A DNA stretch of 12,339 nucleotides, from the NCBI GenBank assembly GCA_964564105.1, contig CAZLZS010000013.1, positions 1 to 12,339 on the forward strand, given 5' to 3'. The notes under the pieces are model-generated. The model was not told the DNA's origin and made no database searches. It saw only the letters and a list, made by a program, of their open reading frames with translations. The translations under genes were made by a program, and so were the position numbers. The stretch comes from JACOZG01 sp964564105 (lineage in GTDB: Bacteria; Patescibacteriota; Minisyncoccia; Phycocordibacterales; JACOZG01). Positions 6,452 to 12,314 of the stretch are shown one piece after another (the first letter of the stretch is position 1; each line of letters begins with the position of its first letter).

Positions 6452-7681
6452 ATGAAAAATGAGGAGCGCGATCATAAGAAACTGGGGCCGCGATTGGGGT
6501 TGTTCTACATTGATCCGGTCGTCGGCAAGGGCCTGCCGATGTTTCTGCCGAAGGGGGCGGTGATTAAACGGGAATTGGAAAAATTTATTGTTGAGGAAGA
6601 AACTAGACGCGGCTACCAGCATGTCGCCACGCCGGATATCGCCCGGCTGGCACTCTACCAAAAGTCCGGTCACTACCCGTACTACCAGGACTCGATGTAC
6701 GCGCCGATTGTCATTGACGACGAACAATTTATGCTCCGGCCGATGACCTGCCCGCACCATTTTCAACTTTATCTCGCCGCGCCCCACAGTTACCGCGAAT
6801 TGCCCCTGCGGATCGCCGAATTGGCTAAACTCTACCGTTACGAACAATCTGGCGAAATCATGGGGCTTCAACGCACCCGGGCCATGTGCTTGGCTGACGC
6901 TCATATCATTTGCGCCGATGAGCAACAGGCCGAGCAGGAAATCGGCGGCGCCCTGGATCTGATTGAATATGTCGCCGGCATCCTGGGTCTTAAATTAAAC
7001 GAGCATTACCGCTACCGCTTGTCGCTTGGCGACCGGACTAATGATAAAAAATATTTTAAAAATGATGCCGCTTGGGCCAAGGGCGAGGCTTTGCTCCGTG
7101 CTCTGATGCGCCGCCGCGGCAGTGAGTTCGAAGAAGCTAAAAATGAGGCTGCTTTCTACGGCCCGAAAATTGACATTCAGATGAGAAACATTAACGGCAA
7201 GGAAGATACAGCCTTTACCGTCCAATACGACTTTTGCATGCCCGAGCGTTTCGACCTGACTTACATTGATTCTCGCGGTGGGCGTCAACGTGCATTGGTT
7301 GTCCACCGTTCATCCATTGGCACGACCGAGCGAATCATAGCTTTCCTGATTGAACATTACGCCGGCGCTTTCCCGCTTTGGCTCGCGCCGGTGCAAGTCG
7401 CGGTCTTGCCGATCGGCGAAAAGCAAAATGATTATGCCCGGAAAGTTTTCACTGAACTAAAGACAAATGACATCCGGACGGAAATCAATTTAGATAATCA
7501 TACTCTCGGCAAAAAAATCCGCGACGGCAAAGCGCAAAAAATTCCCTACCTTGCCGTCATCGGCGACAAAGAAATCGCCAACGGTAAATTGACCGTTGGG
7601 GGCCGGCGCGAAAAATTGGAAAACATTTCACTGCCGAATTTTCTGACTAAAATTCGTGAAGAAATCAGCAGCAAAAAATAG
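6452..7681 (+). CDS. thrS: threonyl-tRNA synthetase, minimal form without TGS and editing domains
   Basis: A class II synthetase that charges tRNA-Thr. At 409 residues it is far shorter than the usual 600-650. It begins directly at the catalytic-domain entry (RDHKKLGPRLGLFYID), so the N-terminal TGS and the SAD editing domain are absent. Zinc ligands are visible: C100 (MTCPHH), H151 (DAHIIC) and H285 (VVHRSSIG, motif 3). Motif 2 is present as YRYEQSGEIMGLQRTR, and the anticodon-binding domain runs from about residue 310 (APVQVAVLPIG). The usual FTQDDAH segment reads MCLADAH here: the Asp before AH is kept, but the residue equivalent to E. coli Q381 is Leu147. Without the editing domain, removal of mis-charged Ser-tRNA-Thr would need another protein. 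The extended -10 at 6435-6443 lies just upstream. The next gene overlaps it by 26 nt. Confidence 0.95.
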   Translation: MKNEERDHKKLGPRLGLFYIDPVVGKGLPMFLPKGAVIKRELEKFIVEEETRRGYQHVATPDIARLALYQKSGHYPYYQDSMYAPIVIDDEQFMLRPMTCPHHFQLYLAAPHSYRELPLRIAELAKLYRYEQSGEIMGLQRTRAMCLADAHIICADEQQAEQEIGGALDLIEYVAGILGLKLNEHYRYRLSLGDRTNDKKYFKNDAAWAKGEALLRALMRRRGSEFEEAKNEAAFYGPKIDIQMRNINGKEDTAFTVQYDFCMPERFDLTYIDSRGGRQRALVVHRSSIGTTERIIAFLIEHYAGAFPLWLAPVQVAVLPIGEKQNDYARKVFTELKTNDIRTEINLDNHTLGKKIRDGKAQKIPYLAVIGDKEIANGKLTVGGRREKLENISLPNFLTKIREEISSKK

Positions 7682-7832
7682 TGGCGCGCTAGCCATAGAA
7701 AAAATTGGCCATTTCCGCTGTGGCGCTTGCCGACAATGGTGGTCAATCGGCGACCCTGGTCAACTGCTCAAGCAATTAAAGCTGTATTGCCCCAAATGCG
7801 GCACGAAACAAAAATTTTTGACAGAATCTTAA
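7656..7832 (+). CDS. 58-residue zinc-ribbon protein overlapping the end of thrS
   Basis: A small gene starting at GTG 7656, the only usable start after the in-frame stop at 7644-7646. The protein carries HFRCGACRQWWSIGD (C22, C25) and LYCPKCGTKQKF (C45, C48), a classic four-cysteine zinc ribbon with 19 residues between the pairs. The basic N-terminus (MKKSAAKNSG) lies over the last codons of thrS in another frame. No Shine-Dalgarno is seen, so translation may be coupled to thrS. The conserved cysteine spacing and the aromatic WW make chance unlikely. A nucleic-acid-binding or protein-binding role is possible; the specific function is unknown. Confidence 0.72.
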   Translation: MKKSAAKNSGALAIEKIGHFRCGACRQWWSIGDPGQLLKQLKLYCPKCGTKQKFLTES

Positions 7833-7846
7833 ATTCCTGCTAGATT
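7818..7846 (+). promoter_or_regulatory. strong promoter of the IS110-like gene
   Basis: A perfect -35 TTGACA (7818-7823), a 17-nt spacer ending in TGC, and -10 TAGATT (7841-7846, 4 of 6) forming an extended -10. The -35 lies within the last codons of the zinc-ribbon gene. Transcription starting near 7853 gives a leader of about 128 nt. Confidence 0.6.
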
Positions 7847-7852
7847 TAAAAT

Positions 7853-7980
7853 CGGCTAGTTCTTTAACATCGTCCAAAAATAAAGGGCGGGGATTATTTC
7901 CACACCCCCGGAAACAATTCCCGAGCGTGAACGGTTCGCGTTCGGGATAAAAGTCCCGAAATCCGAAAGGAGAATGAGAC
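7853..7980 (+). promoter_or_regulatory. structured 5' leader of the IS110-like gene, with competing hairpins
   Basis: This noncoding stretch holds three hairpins. CGGGG (7888-7892) pairs with CCCCG (7906-7910). A long stem pairs 7919-7931 with 7935-7947 (13 pairs, two of them G-U) around a CGG loop. A third pairs TTCGGGA (7941-7947) with TCCCGAA (7954-7960) around a 6-nt loop. The second and third share 7941-7947, so they cannot form together. A strong Shine-Dalgarno, AAAGGAG (7966-7972), lies 8 nt before the ATG, and its GGA can pair with TCC across a GAAA loop. IS110 elements encode their bridge RNA in the noncoding end upstream of the recombinase, so a guide-RNA role is possible; a cis-regulatory switch is the alternative. 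Confidence 0.5.
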
Positions 7981-9249
7981 ATGGGACGCACTATTGGCAT
8001 CCGCCATCGGCGGAAGAAAACGGCCGAAGGCGAGTCCCGGCCGACCCAAGTAACGATCGTTGATGGAGATCAAGTCAAAACCTATAATCTCCCAGACGAT
8101 CAGGCCGAATTGGATTTTGTCTTTGGGCTATTTCCGACTCACTGGCGCGACCGCCTACCCCAAGACCAACCGAGAGACTTTCCCCGACACCAACTCAAAT
8201 GGCGGAAATTAGAGGCTGATGAAGACCCAGCAACTTTGTTTCCGCCGGAGTGGGTGGAAAAGCGCGGCAAGAAATGGTATACGGTCGCTAAGACTCCTTG
8301 TGAGTTTGAAGGACTGCGGCCGGACGACACCATTGCCATGCCCTTTGGCGGTTCGGGCGACATGTTTGCTTACGCCTTGGTGCGCCGGGCTGAGGCGGTC
8401 GGCGCCGAAGTCCTACGTTTGCCGTTTTACCGTCTCAAACAAGAACGGGGAAAGAACGAAGAAGAAGACGCCCTTTTGATTGCCCGGTTGGTCGATAGGC
8501 AACGCGAACTTTTCTGCTCGGTGCAACCCCGCGATAAAGCGATTATCTTAATGCGGGAATTGCATCGCCAGCGGATCAAGGCAATGCAAGCGCGGATCGC
8601 CTGCGAACAACGGCTATGGCAAGTCTGTGTCGGCCAGATCTTCACCAGCTTGGCCGTGGAAGTCGAGATTGAAAAGCGCTTTGCAGAGGAAAAGGCAAAT
8701 GACCAAATCCTCAAAAACCTCTTGGCGCTGGAAGATGAGGCCAACGCCCGTCTGGCCGAAGCGATTCAGGATCTCGATGTGTACCAACAAGTTTTCGCGC
8801 CGATTGAAGGTATGGGACCGCAGATCGCCGCCCGGATCATCGCCGGCATTGTGGACATCCGACGCTTCCCCGACCGAGATAAGTTTGTCGCTTTCTGTGG
8901 TGTTTCGCCCGGAGCCGACGGCAAGTTCCGCCGGCACCGGCTGGGCGAAACATGTAATTGGTCCGGCGCGCGCCAAGGTCTCTGGCTGATGATTAGGGAG
9001 CAGGCCAACCGAAGACCGGATTCGGTTTGGGGACAGAGATTCCGTGAGATGAAAGCCAGACAGCGCGAAAAACACCCGGAGGAAGTAATAATCAGCGGCA
9101 AGCGACGTTTTACCGATAGCCACATCCACAGACGCTCCAGTTGGCCGGCGATGGTTAAGCTGGCCCGTCAGATCTATCGCGAATGGAGAAAGCTAAGCAA
9201 CAGCACCGTTTCCCTCCAAGCAAAAACCGGTCAAGACGACGGTGATTGA
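7981..9249 (+). CDS. divergent IS110-family transposase-like protein with altered catalytic positions
   Basis: A 422-residue protein related to IS110/IS116/IS902 transposases. The N-terminal RuvC-like half contains PFGGSGDMFAYALVRRAEAVGAEV (from about residue 121), in the place of the family's EATG...GHEV block. KNEEEDALLIARL (158-170) stands in the place of KTDxxDAxxLA. The C-terminal Transposase_20 half has the helix-hairpin-helix IEGMGPQIAARIIAGI (from 275), FCGVSPGADGKFRRHRLG (305-322) and a terminal helical tail with HIHRRSSW. Aligned by eye, only the last Asp (D163) of the DEDD set is clearly kept: the Glu position falls in GGSGD and the third Asp is Glu160. The usual catalytic Ser-Gly after GLTP is G314-K315. 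It has its own promoter, Shine-Dalgarno and terminator, and no terminal inverted repeats are seen. It may be a domesticated relative, a decayed element or a distinct active group. Confidence 0.78.
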   Translation: MGRTIGIRHRRKKTAEGESRPTQVTIVDGDQVKTYNLPDDQAELDFVFGLFPTHWRDRLPQDQPRDFPRHQLKWRKLEADEDPATLFPPEWVEKRGKKWYTVAKTPCEFEGLRPDDTIAMPFGGSGDMFAYALVRRAEAVGAEVLRLPFYRLKQERGKNEEEDALLIARLVDRQRELFCSVQPRDKAIILMRELHRQRIKAMQARIACEQRLWQVCVGQIFTSLAVEVEIEKRFAEEKANDQILKNLLALEDEANARLAEAIQDLDVYQQVFAPIEGMGPQIAARIIAGIVDIRRFPDRDKFVAFCGVSPGADGKFRRHRLGETCNWSGARQGLWLMIREQANRRPDSVWGQRFREMKARQREKHPEEVIISGKRRFTDSHIHRRSSWPAMVKLARQIYREWRKLSNSTVSLQAKTGQDDGD

Positions 9250-9255
9250 CCAGGA

Positions 9256-9271
9256 ATTTCCGAAAGGGAAT
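9256..9271 (+). other. GNRA-loop hairpin just after the IS110-like stop
   Basis: ATTTCC (9256-9261) pairs with GGGAAT (9266-9271), including one G-U pair, around a GAAA tetraloop, starting 7 nt after the stop codon. The core TCCGAAAGG also occurs just before the gene at 7962-7970. There is no T-run, so it is not a terminator by itself. Confidence 0.4.
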
Positions 9272-9304
9272 ATCGTCTGAATTCACCGCCGCCAGGACCA
9301 TGAT

Positions 9305-9340
9305 GCCCCTGCACCTAACACGGCGCAGGGGCTTTTTATT
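9305..9340 (+). terminator. Rho-independent terminator of the IS110-like gene
   Basis: The arms GCCCCTGCACC (9305-9315) and GGCGCAGGGGC (9322-9332) pair with one A-C mismatch around a 6-nt loop, followed by TTTTTATT. On the minus strand the arm is not followed by a T-run, but the hairpin lies directly after the displaced gyrB tail, so it may once have served convergent gyrB too. Confidence 0.85.
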
Positions 9341-9344
9341 GAAA

Positions 9345-9404
9345 TTAAACATCCAGTGTCGCCATCTTCGCGTGGGTTTGGATGAAAATTTTGCGCGGTT
9401 CGAC
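9345..9404 (-). pseudogene. displaced gyrB 3' terminus (19 codons plus stop)
   Basis: Minus-strand translation gives VEPRKIFIQTHAKMATLDV then TAA. The present GyrB ends VEPRKIFIQTHAKLATLDV, so 18 of 19 residues are identical. Over 60 nt there are 15 mismatches (75% identity), nearly all synonymous. GC at third positions is 12 of 19 here against 5 of 19 in the present gyrB terminus, so this copy matches the host style better. Homology stops upstream of the Val codon, where toxin-side sequence begins. It cannot be expressed as part of gyrB now. Best read as the native gyrB end pushed away by an insertion. Confidence 0.85.
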
Positions 9405-9411
9405 TTTAGTT

Positions 9412-9681
9412 TTAGTAAGTTGAGGACGTTCGCCGTTCGAGGTCGAAAACTACAATGATCCTATTAGCCAAATCAATTTTGCAAAACAATCGGTAATTAC
9501 CGATGCGCCGTCGCCAAACATCATTTCGCCCCTTCATTTTCTGGATGTCTCCGGAAAAAAGATTCAGGGTGAGCAAGCTAATCACTAAAGAGATCCGAAT
9601 CCGATCTTGTGCCGGCAATCTCCTCAGAATTTTCTCCACTGACCGATCAAGGTGCAATTCCCAATTTTCTCTTGAGCTCAT
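9412..9681 (-). CDS. RelE/ParE-family toxin
   Basis: An 89-residue type II toxin. It has the family layout: WELHLDRSVEKILRRLP (N-terminal helix), the KGRNDVWRRRIGNYRLF core with the conserved R-x-G-x-Y-R pattern, then IIVVFDLERRTSSTY with a C-terminal Tyr. RelE members cleave mRNA on the ribosome; ParE members poison gyrase. Which type this is cannot be settled by eye, and a ParE type beside gyrB would be notable. The start (9681) overlaps the end of the antitoxin gene by 35 nt, typical of coupled pairs. A later TTG in WELHL is possible but less likely. The stop lies 7 nt before the displaced gyrB tail. Confidence 0.88.
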   Translation of the reverse strand: MSSRENWELHLDRSVEKILRRLPAQDRIRISLVISLLTLNLFSGDIQKMKGRNDVWRRRIGNYRLFCKIDLANRIIVVFDLERRTSSTY

Positions 9682-9865
9682 TAAGGGTCAAGGTTTTACC
9701 TAACTTAAAATTTCTCTCCGCCCGGCGCAGAGCCCGTTTAATTTTCGGTGTGGCCGTAAAAGTTTTGAATGTTCTTAAATTAAGAAGTGTCTCGTACTCC
9801 TTACGAGGAACAATCACCAAATCATCTTTAGCCACCATTTGCTTTGGTATAGTTAAAACATTCAT
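9647..9865 (-). CDS. antitoxin of the RelE/ParE-type pair
   Basis: A 72-residue protein directly upstream of and overlapping the toxin. The N-terminus, MNVLTIPKQMVAKDDLVIVPRKEYE, has a short beta-type DNA-binding look (AbrB- or Phd-like) with an IPRKEYETLL segment. The C-terminal half (KIKRALRRAERNF, then LTLNELKRKLGI) is helical and charged, as in toxin-wrapping antitoxin tails. It most likely binds the toxin and represses the shared promoter at 9872-9900. The ATG at 9865 is supported by the -10 ending 6 nt upstream. The assignment rests on position, size and composition more than on a named family. Confidence 0.8.
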   Translation of the reverse strand: MNVLTIPKQMVAKDDLVIVPRKEYETLLNLRTFKTFTATPKIKRALRRAERNFKLGKTLTLNELKRKLGIAP

Positions 9866-9871
9866 AACTCT

Positions 9872-9900
9872 AATTTACCACTTCTCACTCAAATTTGCAA
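9872..9900 (-). promoter_or_regulatory. promoter of the toxin-antitoxin operon
   Basis: Minus strand: -35 TTGCAA (9895-9900, 4 of 6), a 17-nt spacer ending in TGG, and -10 TAAATT (9872-9877, 4 of 6), an extended -10. The -10 ends exactly 6 nt before the antitoxin ATG, which predicts a leaderless message. The -35 lies in the 8-bp palindrome TTTGCAAA, a possible part of an antitoxin operator. Confidence 0.5.
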
Positions 9901-9930
9901 AGAAAAAAGAAGAAACAAAATTTAAAATTC

Positions 9931-10248
9931 TTAAAGTGGACCTGAGGCAAAATTAATGAGACCATAAAATAAAACGAGTAATAAAATTGAGCTAACTAAA
10001 GAAACTATTGCTATTTTCTTGCCTAACAAGTTATGTTTTCTAATAAACATCAGAGCAAGTATTGAAAGTACAAAACCTGAAAGATTCAGGATAAATCCTA
10101 AAATGGTCGAGAAGATAAACCTCCACCAGAGTGTTACCAATCCGCTATAGAGTAATAAAATGGGTATAAAAATGACAAGATAGGAAATAACAACAAAAAC
10201 TAAAGAGGTTGTCGCTAACTTACTTTTTCGGACAGCTATATTATCCAT
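9931..10248 (-). CDS. small three-helix membrane protein (DUF4190-like)
   Basis: A 105-residue, very hydrophobic protein with three predicted membrane segments: about residues 13-35, 42-69 and 75-99. The short loop RKHNLLGKKIAIVSL between helices 2 and 3 recalls the basic-then-Gly-Lys/Arg-x-(L/I)-A-(I/L) loop of DUF4190-type proteins, though this is only a resemblance. No catalytic or binding residues are evident. It lies upstream of the toxin-antitoxin pair on the same strand but has its own start context, a -10 ending 6 nt before the ATG. Codon use is AT-rich compared with gyrB or dnaE, consistent with import. Function is unknown; immunity or accessory membrane roles are possible but unsupported. 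Confidence 0.72.
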   Translation of the reverse strand: MDNIAVRKSKLATTSLVFVVISYLVIFIPILLLYSGLVTLWWRFIFSTILGFILNLSGFVLSILALMFIRKHNLLGKKIAIVSLVSSILLLVLFYGLINFASGPL

Positions 10249-10254
10249 GGGTTA

Positions 10255-10284
10255 AGTCTATCATCAAATATCCAACGTCGCCAA
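10255..10284 (-). promoter_or_regulatory. promoter of the small membrane protein, built partly from a gyrB remnant
   Basis: Minus strand: extended -10 TGA-TAGACT (-10 at 10255-10260, 4 of 6) ending 6 nt before the ATG at 10248. The -35 candidate TTGGCG (10279-10284, 4 of 6) has an 18-nt spacer and falls within the gyrB-tail remnant. The individual boxes are weak; the 6-nt spacing to the ATG repeats that of two other genes here. Confidence 0.35.
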
Positions 10285-10293
10285 TTTGGCGTG
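10264..10293 (-). pseudogene. second, shorter gyrB 3'-end remnant
   Basis: Minus-strand translation gives HAKLATLDI then TGA, matching the last nine residues of GyrB (HAKLATLDV) with a conservative final change. At nucleotide level it is closer to the remnant at 9345-9404 than to the present gyrB end: about 21 of 26 bases agree in the shared stretch. Upstream, homology ends at the hairpin at 10296-10331. It suggests an additional, older or nested insertion at the same place. Confidence 0.7.
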
Positions 10294-10295
10294 GG

Positions 10296-10331
10296 CCCCG
10301 CAAAAAATTTCCTTCGGAAATTCTAACGGGG
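10296..10331 (-). terminator. two-part hairpin after gyrB, probable terminator
   Basis: Outer arms CCCCG (10296-10300) and CGGGG (10327-10331) enclose a perfect inner stem, AATTTCC (10306-10312) with GGAAATT (10316-10322), around a 3-nt loop. Read on the minus strand the inner stem is followed by TTTTG, so it can end gyrB transcripts 18 nt after the stop. The palindromic form also resembles a REP-type intergenic repeat. Confidence 0.6.
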
Positions 10332-10348
10332 TAAATCTGGATGAAAAA

Positions 10349-12301
10349 CTAAACATCTAGTGTGGCTAACTTAGCATGTGTTTGAATGAATATCTTTCTA
10401 GGTTCCACTTCATCACCCATCAAAATCGTAAAAATTTTGTCGGCTTCTTCGGCTTCGGCGATATTTACCTGTTTAAGAATTCGTTGCGCCGGATCCATGG
10501 TCGTTTCCCATAATTCTTCCGGGTTCATCTCGCCCAAACCCTTATAACGTTGGATATTGGATTCTCCAGAAATCGTTTTAAGCATTTTCGCTTTCTCCTC
10601 ATCTGAATAAGCGTAATGAGTCTCCTTGCCTTTTTTAATTTTATAAAGCGGCGGTTGAGCAATATAGAGATAACCGCCGTCAATCACGGCTTGGAAATAA
10701 CGATAGAACAAGGTGAGGAGCAGAGTCCGGATGTGCGCGCCGTCCACATCGGCGTCCGTGGCAATGATAATTTTATGATAGCGCAATTTTTCCAGCGAAA
10801 AAGTGTCGCTGATCGAAGTGCCGAGCGCAATGACCAACGACTTGATTTCTTTGAACGCCAGGATTTTATCCAGCCGCGTTTTCTCCACATTAAGAATTTT
10901 ACCCTTGAGCGGCAAGATGGCCTGCGTCCGGCGATCGCGGCCTTGCTTGGACGAACCGCCGGCCGAATCACCCTCGACAATGAAGAGCTCGGCCTCGGCC
11001 GGATCGCGAGTCTGGCAATCCGCGAGCTTGCCGGGCAAAGTCATCCCTTCGAGCGCTCCCTTTCGTAGCACCGAGTCTTTGGCGGCCTTGGCCGCTTTTC
11101 TGGCTTCAAGCGCTAAAATTACTTTATTGACGATCGCTCGCGCGTCGCCCGGATTTTCTTCAAGATAAGCCGCCAGGGCCTCGCCGAAGACCGTTTCCAC
11201 TGCGCCCCGCACTTCCACATTGCCGAGCTTGGCCTTGGTCTGACCCTCAAATTGAGGATTCTTTAATTTGACCGAGATCACGGCGAGGATTCCTTCTCGC
11301 ACATCATCGCCGGTTAAGTTGCCCTCGCTCTCCTTGAGCAAACCATTTTTGCGAGCGTAATCGTTCAGGGTCCGCGTCAGGGCGGTCCGAAACCCGGTGA
11401 GATGCATTCCGCCCTCGGGCGTGACCGTGTTATTGGCAAAACTCGTTTCCCGCGGCACGATATTGTCTAAGTATTGAAAGGCAGTTTCGACTTGAATATC
11501 GTTTATCGCCTTTTCAACATAAAAAATATTTTGGTGGAGCGGTTTTTCTTTTTGGGCGTGGAAACGAACATAAGACATGAGCCCGCCCTCAAAGTAGAAA
11601 GTCTGCGACGGCAATTCCAGCCCCAGATTTTTAAGATAAAAAGTTTCTTCGCTGGCGAGCTGGCCGGCATGATGCCTCGCGTCTATCACTCGAATACGCA
11701 GACCCTTAACTAAATAGGCCTGACCGCGCAAGTGACTGACGATCCGTTCCCAGTTATAAGAGAGGTCAGAAAAAACAGTTGGATCAGGTTTGAAAATCAC
11801 TATCGTCCCGTGGAGTTTTGAAGCGGCGATTTTTTTGACGGCGGCCTGGCTTTTGCCCCGCGTGTAGGCTTGAAAATATTCCCCACCGTCACGGTGCACA
11901 TAAACCTTCAGCCATTCCGAGAGCGCGTTGACCACTGACGCGCCAACGCCGTGGAGTCCGCCGGCAATGGTGTAACCATCACCTTCAAACTTGCCGCCGG
12001 CGTGAAGCGTGGTCATCACCGTCTCGAGGGCCGAGACTTTAGTTTTCGGATGGATCGAGACTGGAATGCCGGCGCCGTTGTCCGCCACGCGAACAAGATC
12101 GCCAGGGATCAGAGCCACCTCGATTTCATCGCAGGCGCCGCTCATGGCCTCGTCGCGAGCATTATCAAAAATCTCCACCAAGAGATGATGCAAACCATCC
12201 GTGCCGGTTGAACCAATATACATCCCCGGCCGCTTCCGCACCGGTTCTAAACCCTCAAGAACCAGTATATCCTCGGCCTCGTATTTTCGAGTTTTAGCCA
12301 T
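10349..12301 (-). CDS. gyrB: DNA gyrase subunit B
   Basis: The ATPase subunit of DNA gyrase; with GyrA it introduces negative supercoils. At 650 residues it has the usual length of the short GyrB class. GHKL ATPase motifs are present: the DNARDEAMSG segment, VRVADNGAGIPV and TIAGGLHGVGASVVNALS. The transducer domain follows, then the TOPRIM domain with LFIVEGDSAGG (E443-D445), PLKGKILNVEK and TDADVDGAHIRTL (metal-binding DxDxD), and the C-terminal YKGLGEMNPEELWETTM. The last 19 codons are AT-rich (GC at 5 of 19 third positions), unlike the body of the gene, and appear to be a replacement terminus (see the displaced tail at 9345-9404). ParE is the alternative, but the overall motif set and the C-terminus fit GyrB. 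Upstream is an extended -10 (12315-12323). Confidence 0.96.
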   Translation of the reverse strand: MAKTRKYEAEDILVLEGLEPVRKRPGMYIGSTGTDGLHHLLVEIFDNARDEAMSGACDEIEVALIPGDLVRVADNGAGIPVSIHPKTKVSALETVMTTLHAGGKFEGDGYTIAGGLHGVGASVVNALSEWLKVYVHRDGGEYFQAYTRGKSQAAVKKIAASKLHGTIVIFKPDPTVFSDLSYNWERIVSHLRGQAYLVKGLRIRVIDARHHAGQLASEETFYLKNLGLELPSQTFYFEGGLMSYVRFHAQKEKPLHQNIFYVEKAINDIQVETAFQYLDNIVPRETSFANNTVTPEGGMHLTGFRTALTRTLNDYARKNGLLKESEGNLTGDDVREGILAVISVKLKNPQFEGQTKAKLGNVEVRGAVETVFGEALAAYLEENPGDARAIVNKVILALEARKAAKAAKDSVLRKGALEGMTLPGKLADCQTRDPAEAELFIVEGDSAGGSSKQGRDRRTQAILPLKGKILNVEKTRLDKILAFKEIKSLVIALGTSISDTFSLEKLRYHKIIIATDADVDGAHIRTLLLTLFYRYFQAVIDGGYLYIAQPPLYKIKKGKETHYAYSDEEKAKMLKTISGESNIQRYKGLGEMNPEELWETTMDPAQRILKQVNIAEAEEADKIFTILMGDEVEPRKIFIQTHAKLATLDV

Positions 12302-12314
12302 ATTTTACTTACTT

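Larger units (their letters stand above)
9405..10348. mobile_element. candidate integrative cassette inserted at the gyrB 3' end
   Basis: The stretch lies between the present gyrB stop and the displaced gyrB tail (9345-9404). It is clearly AT-richer than its flanks. It carries a membrane protein, an antitoxin and a RelE-type toxin, all on the minus strand, plus a second, shorter gyrB remnant (10264-10293). There is no recombinase inside, so movement would need one acting in trans, or homologous recombination between gyrB ends. The boundaries are approximate: the exchange could lie anywhere within the repeated 60 bp. Confidence 0.5.

Noticed and set aside
8614..9129. Long minus-strand ORFs inside the IS110-like gene
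   Set aside because: They are shadows of a conserved coding frame with no motif of their own.
9345..9462. A functional small gene encoding the gyrB-like tail
   Set aside because: The frame upstream of the Val codon has no start codon with a ribosome site and no homology; it is best read as a displaced fragment.
9246..9956. Plus-strand ORFs across the gyrB remnant and toxin-antitoxin region
   Set aside because: They are antisense to recognisable toxin, antitoxin and gyrB-tail sequence and match no family.
10255..10268. A further TrpR-like operator (CTATCATCAAATA) before the membrane protein
   Set aside because: Only one half-site resembles the palindrome and there is no dyad symmetry.
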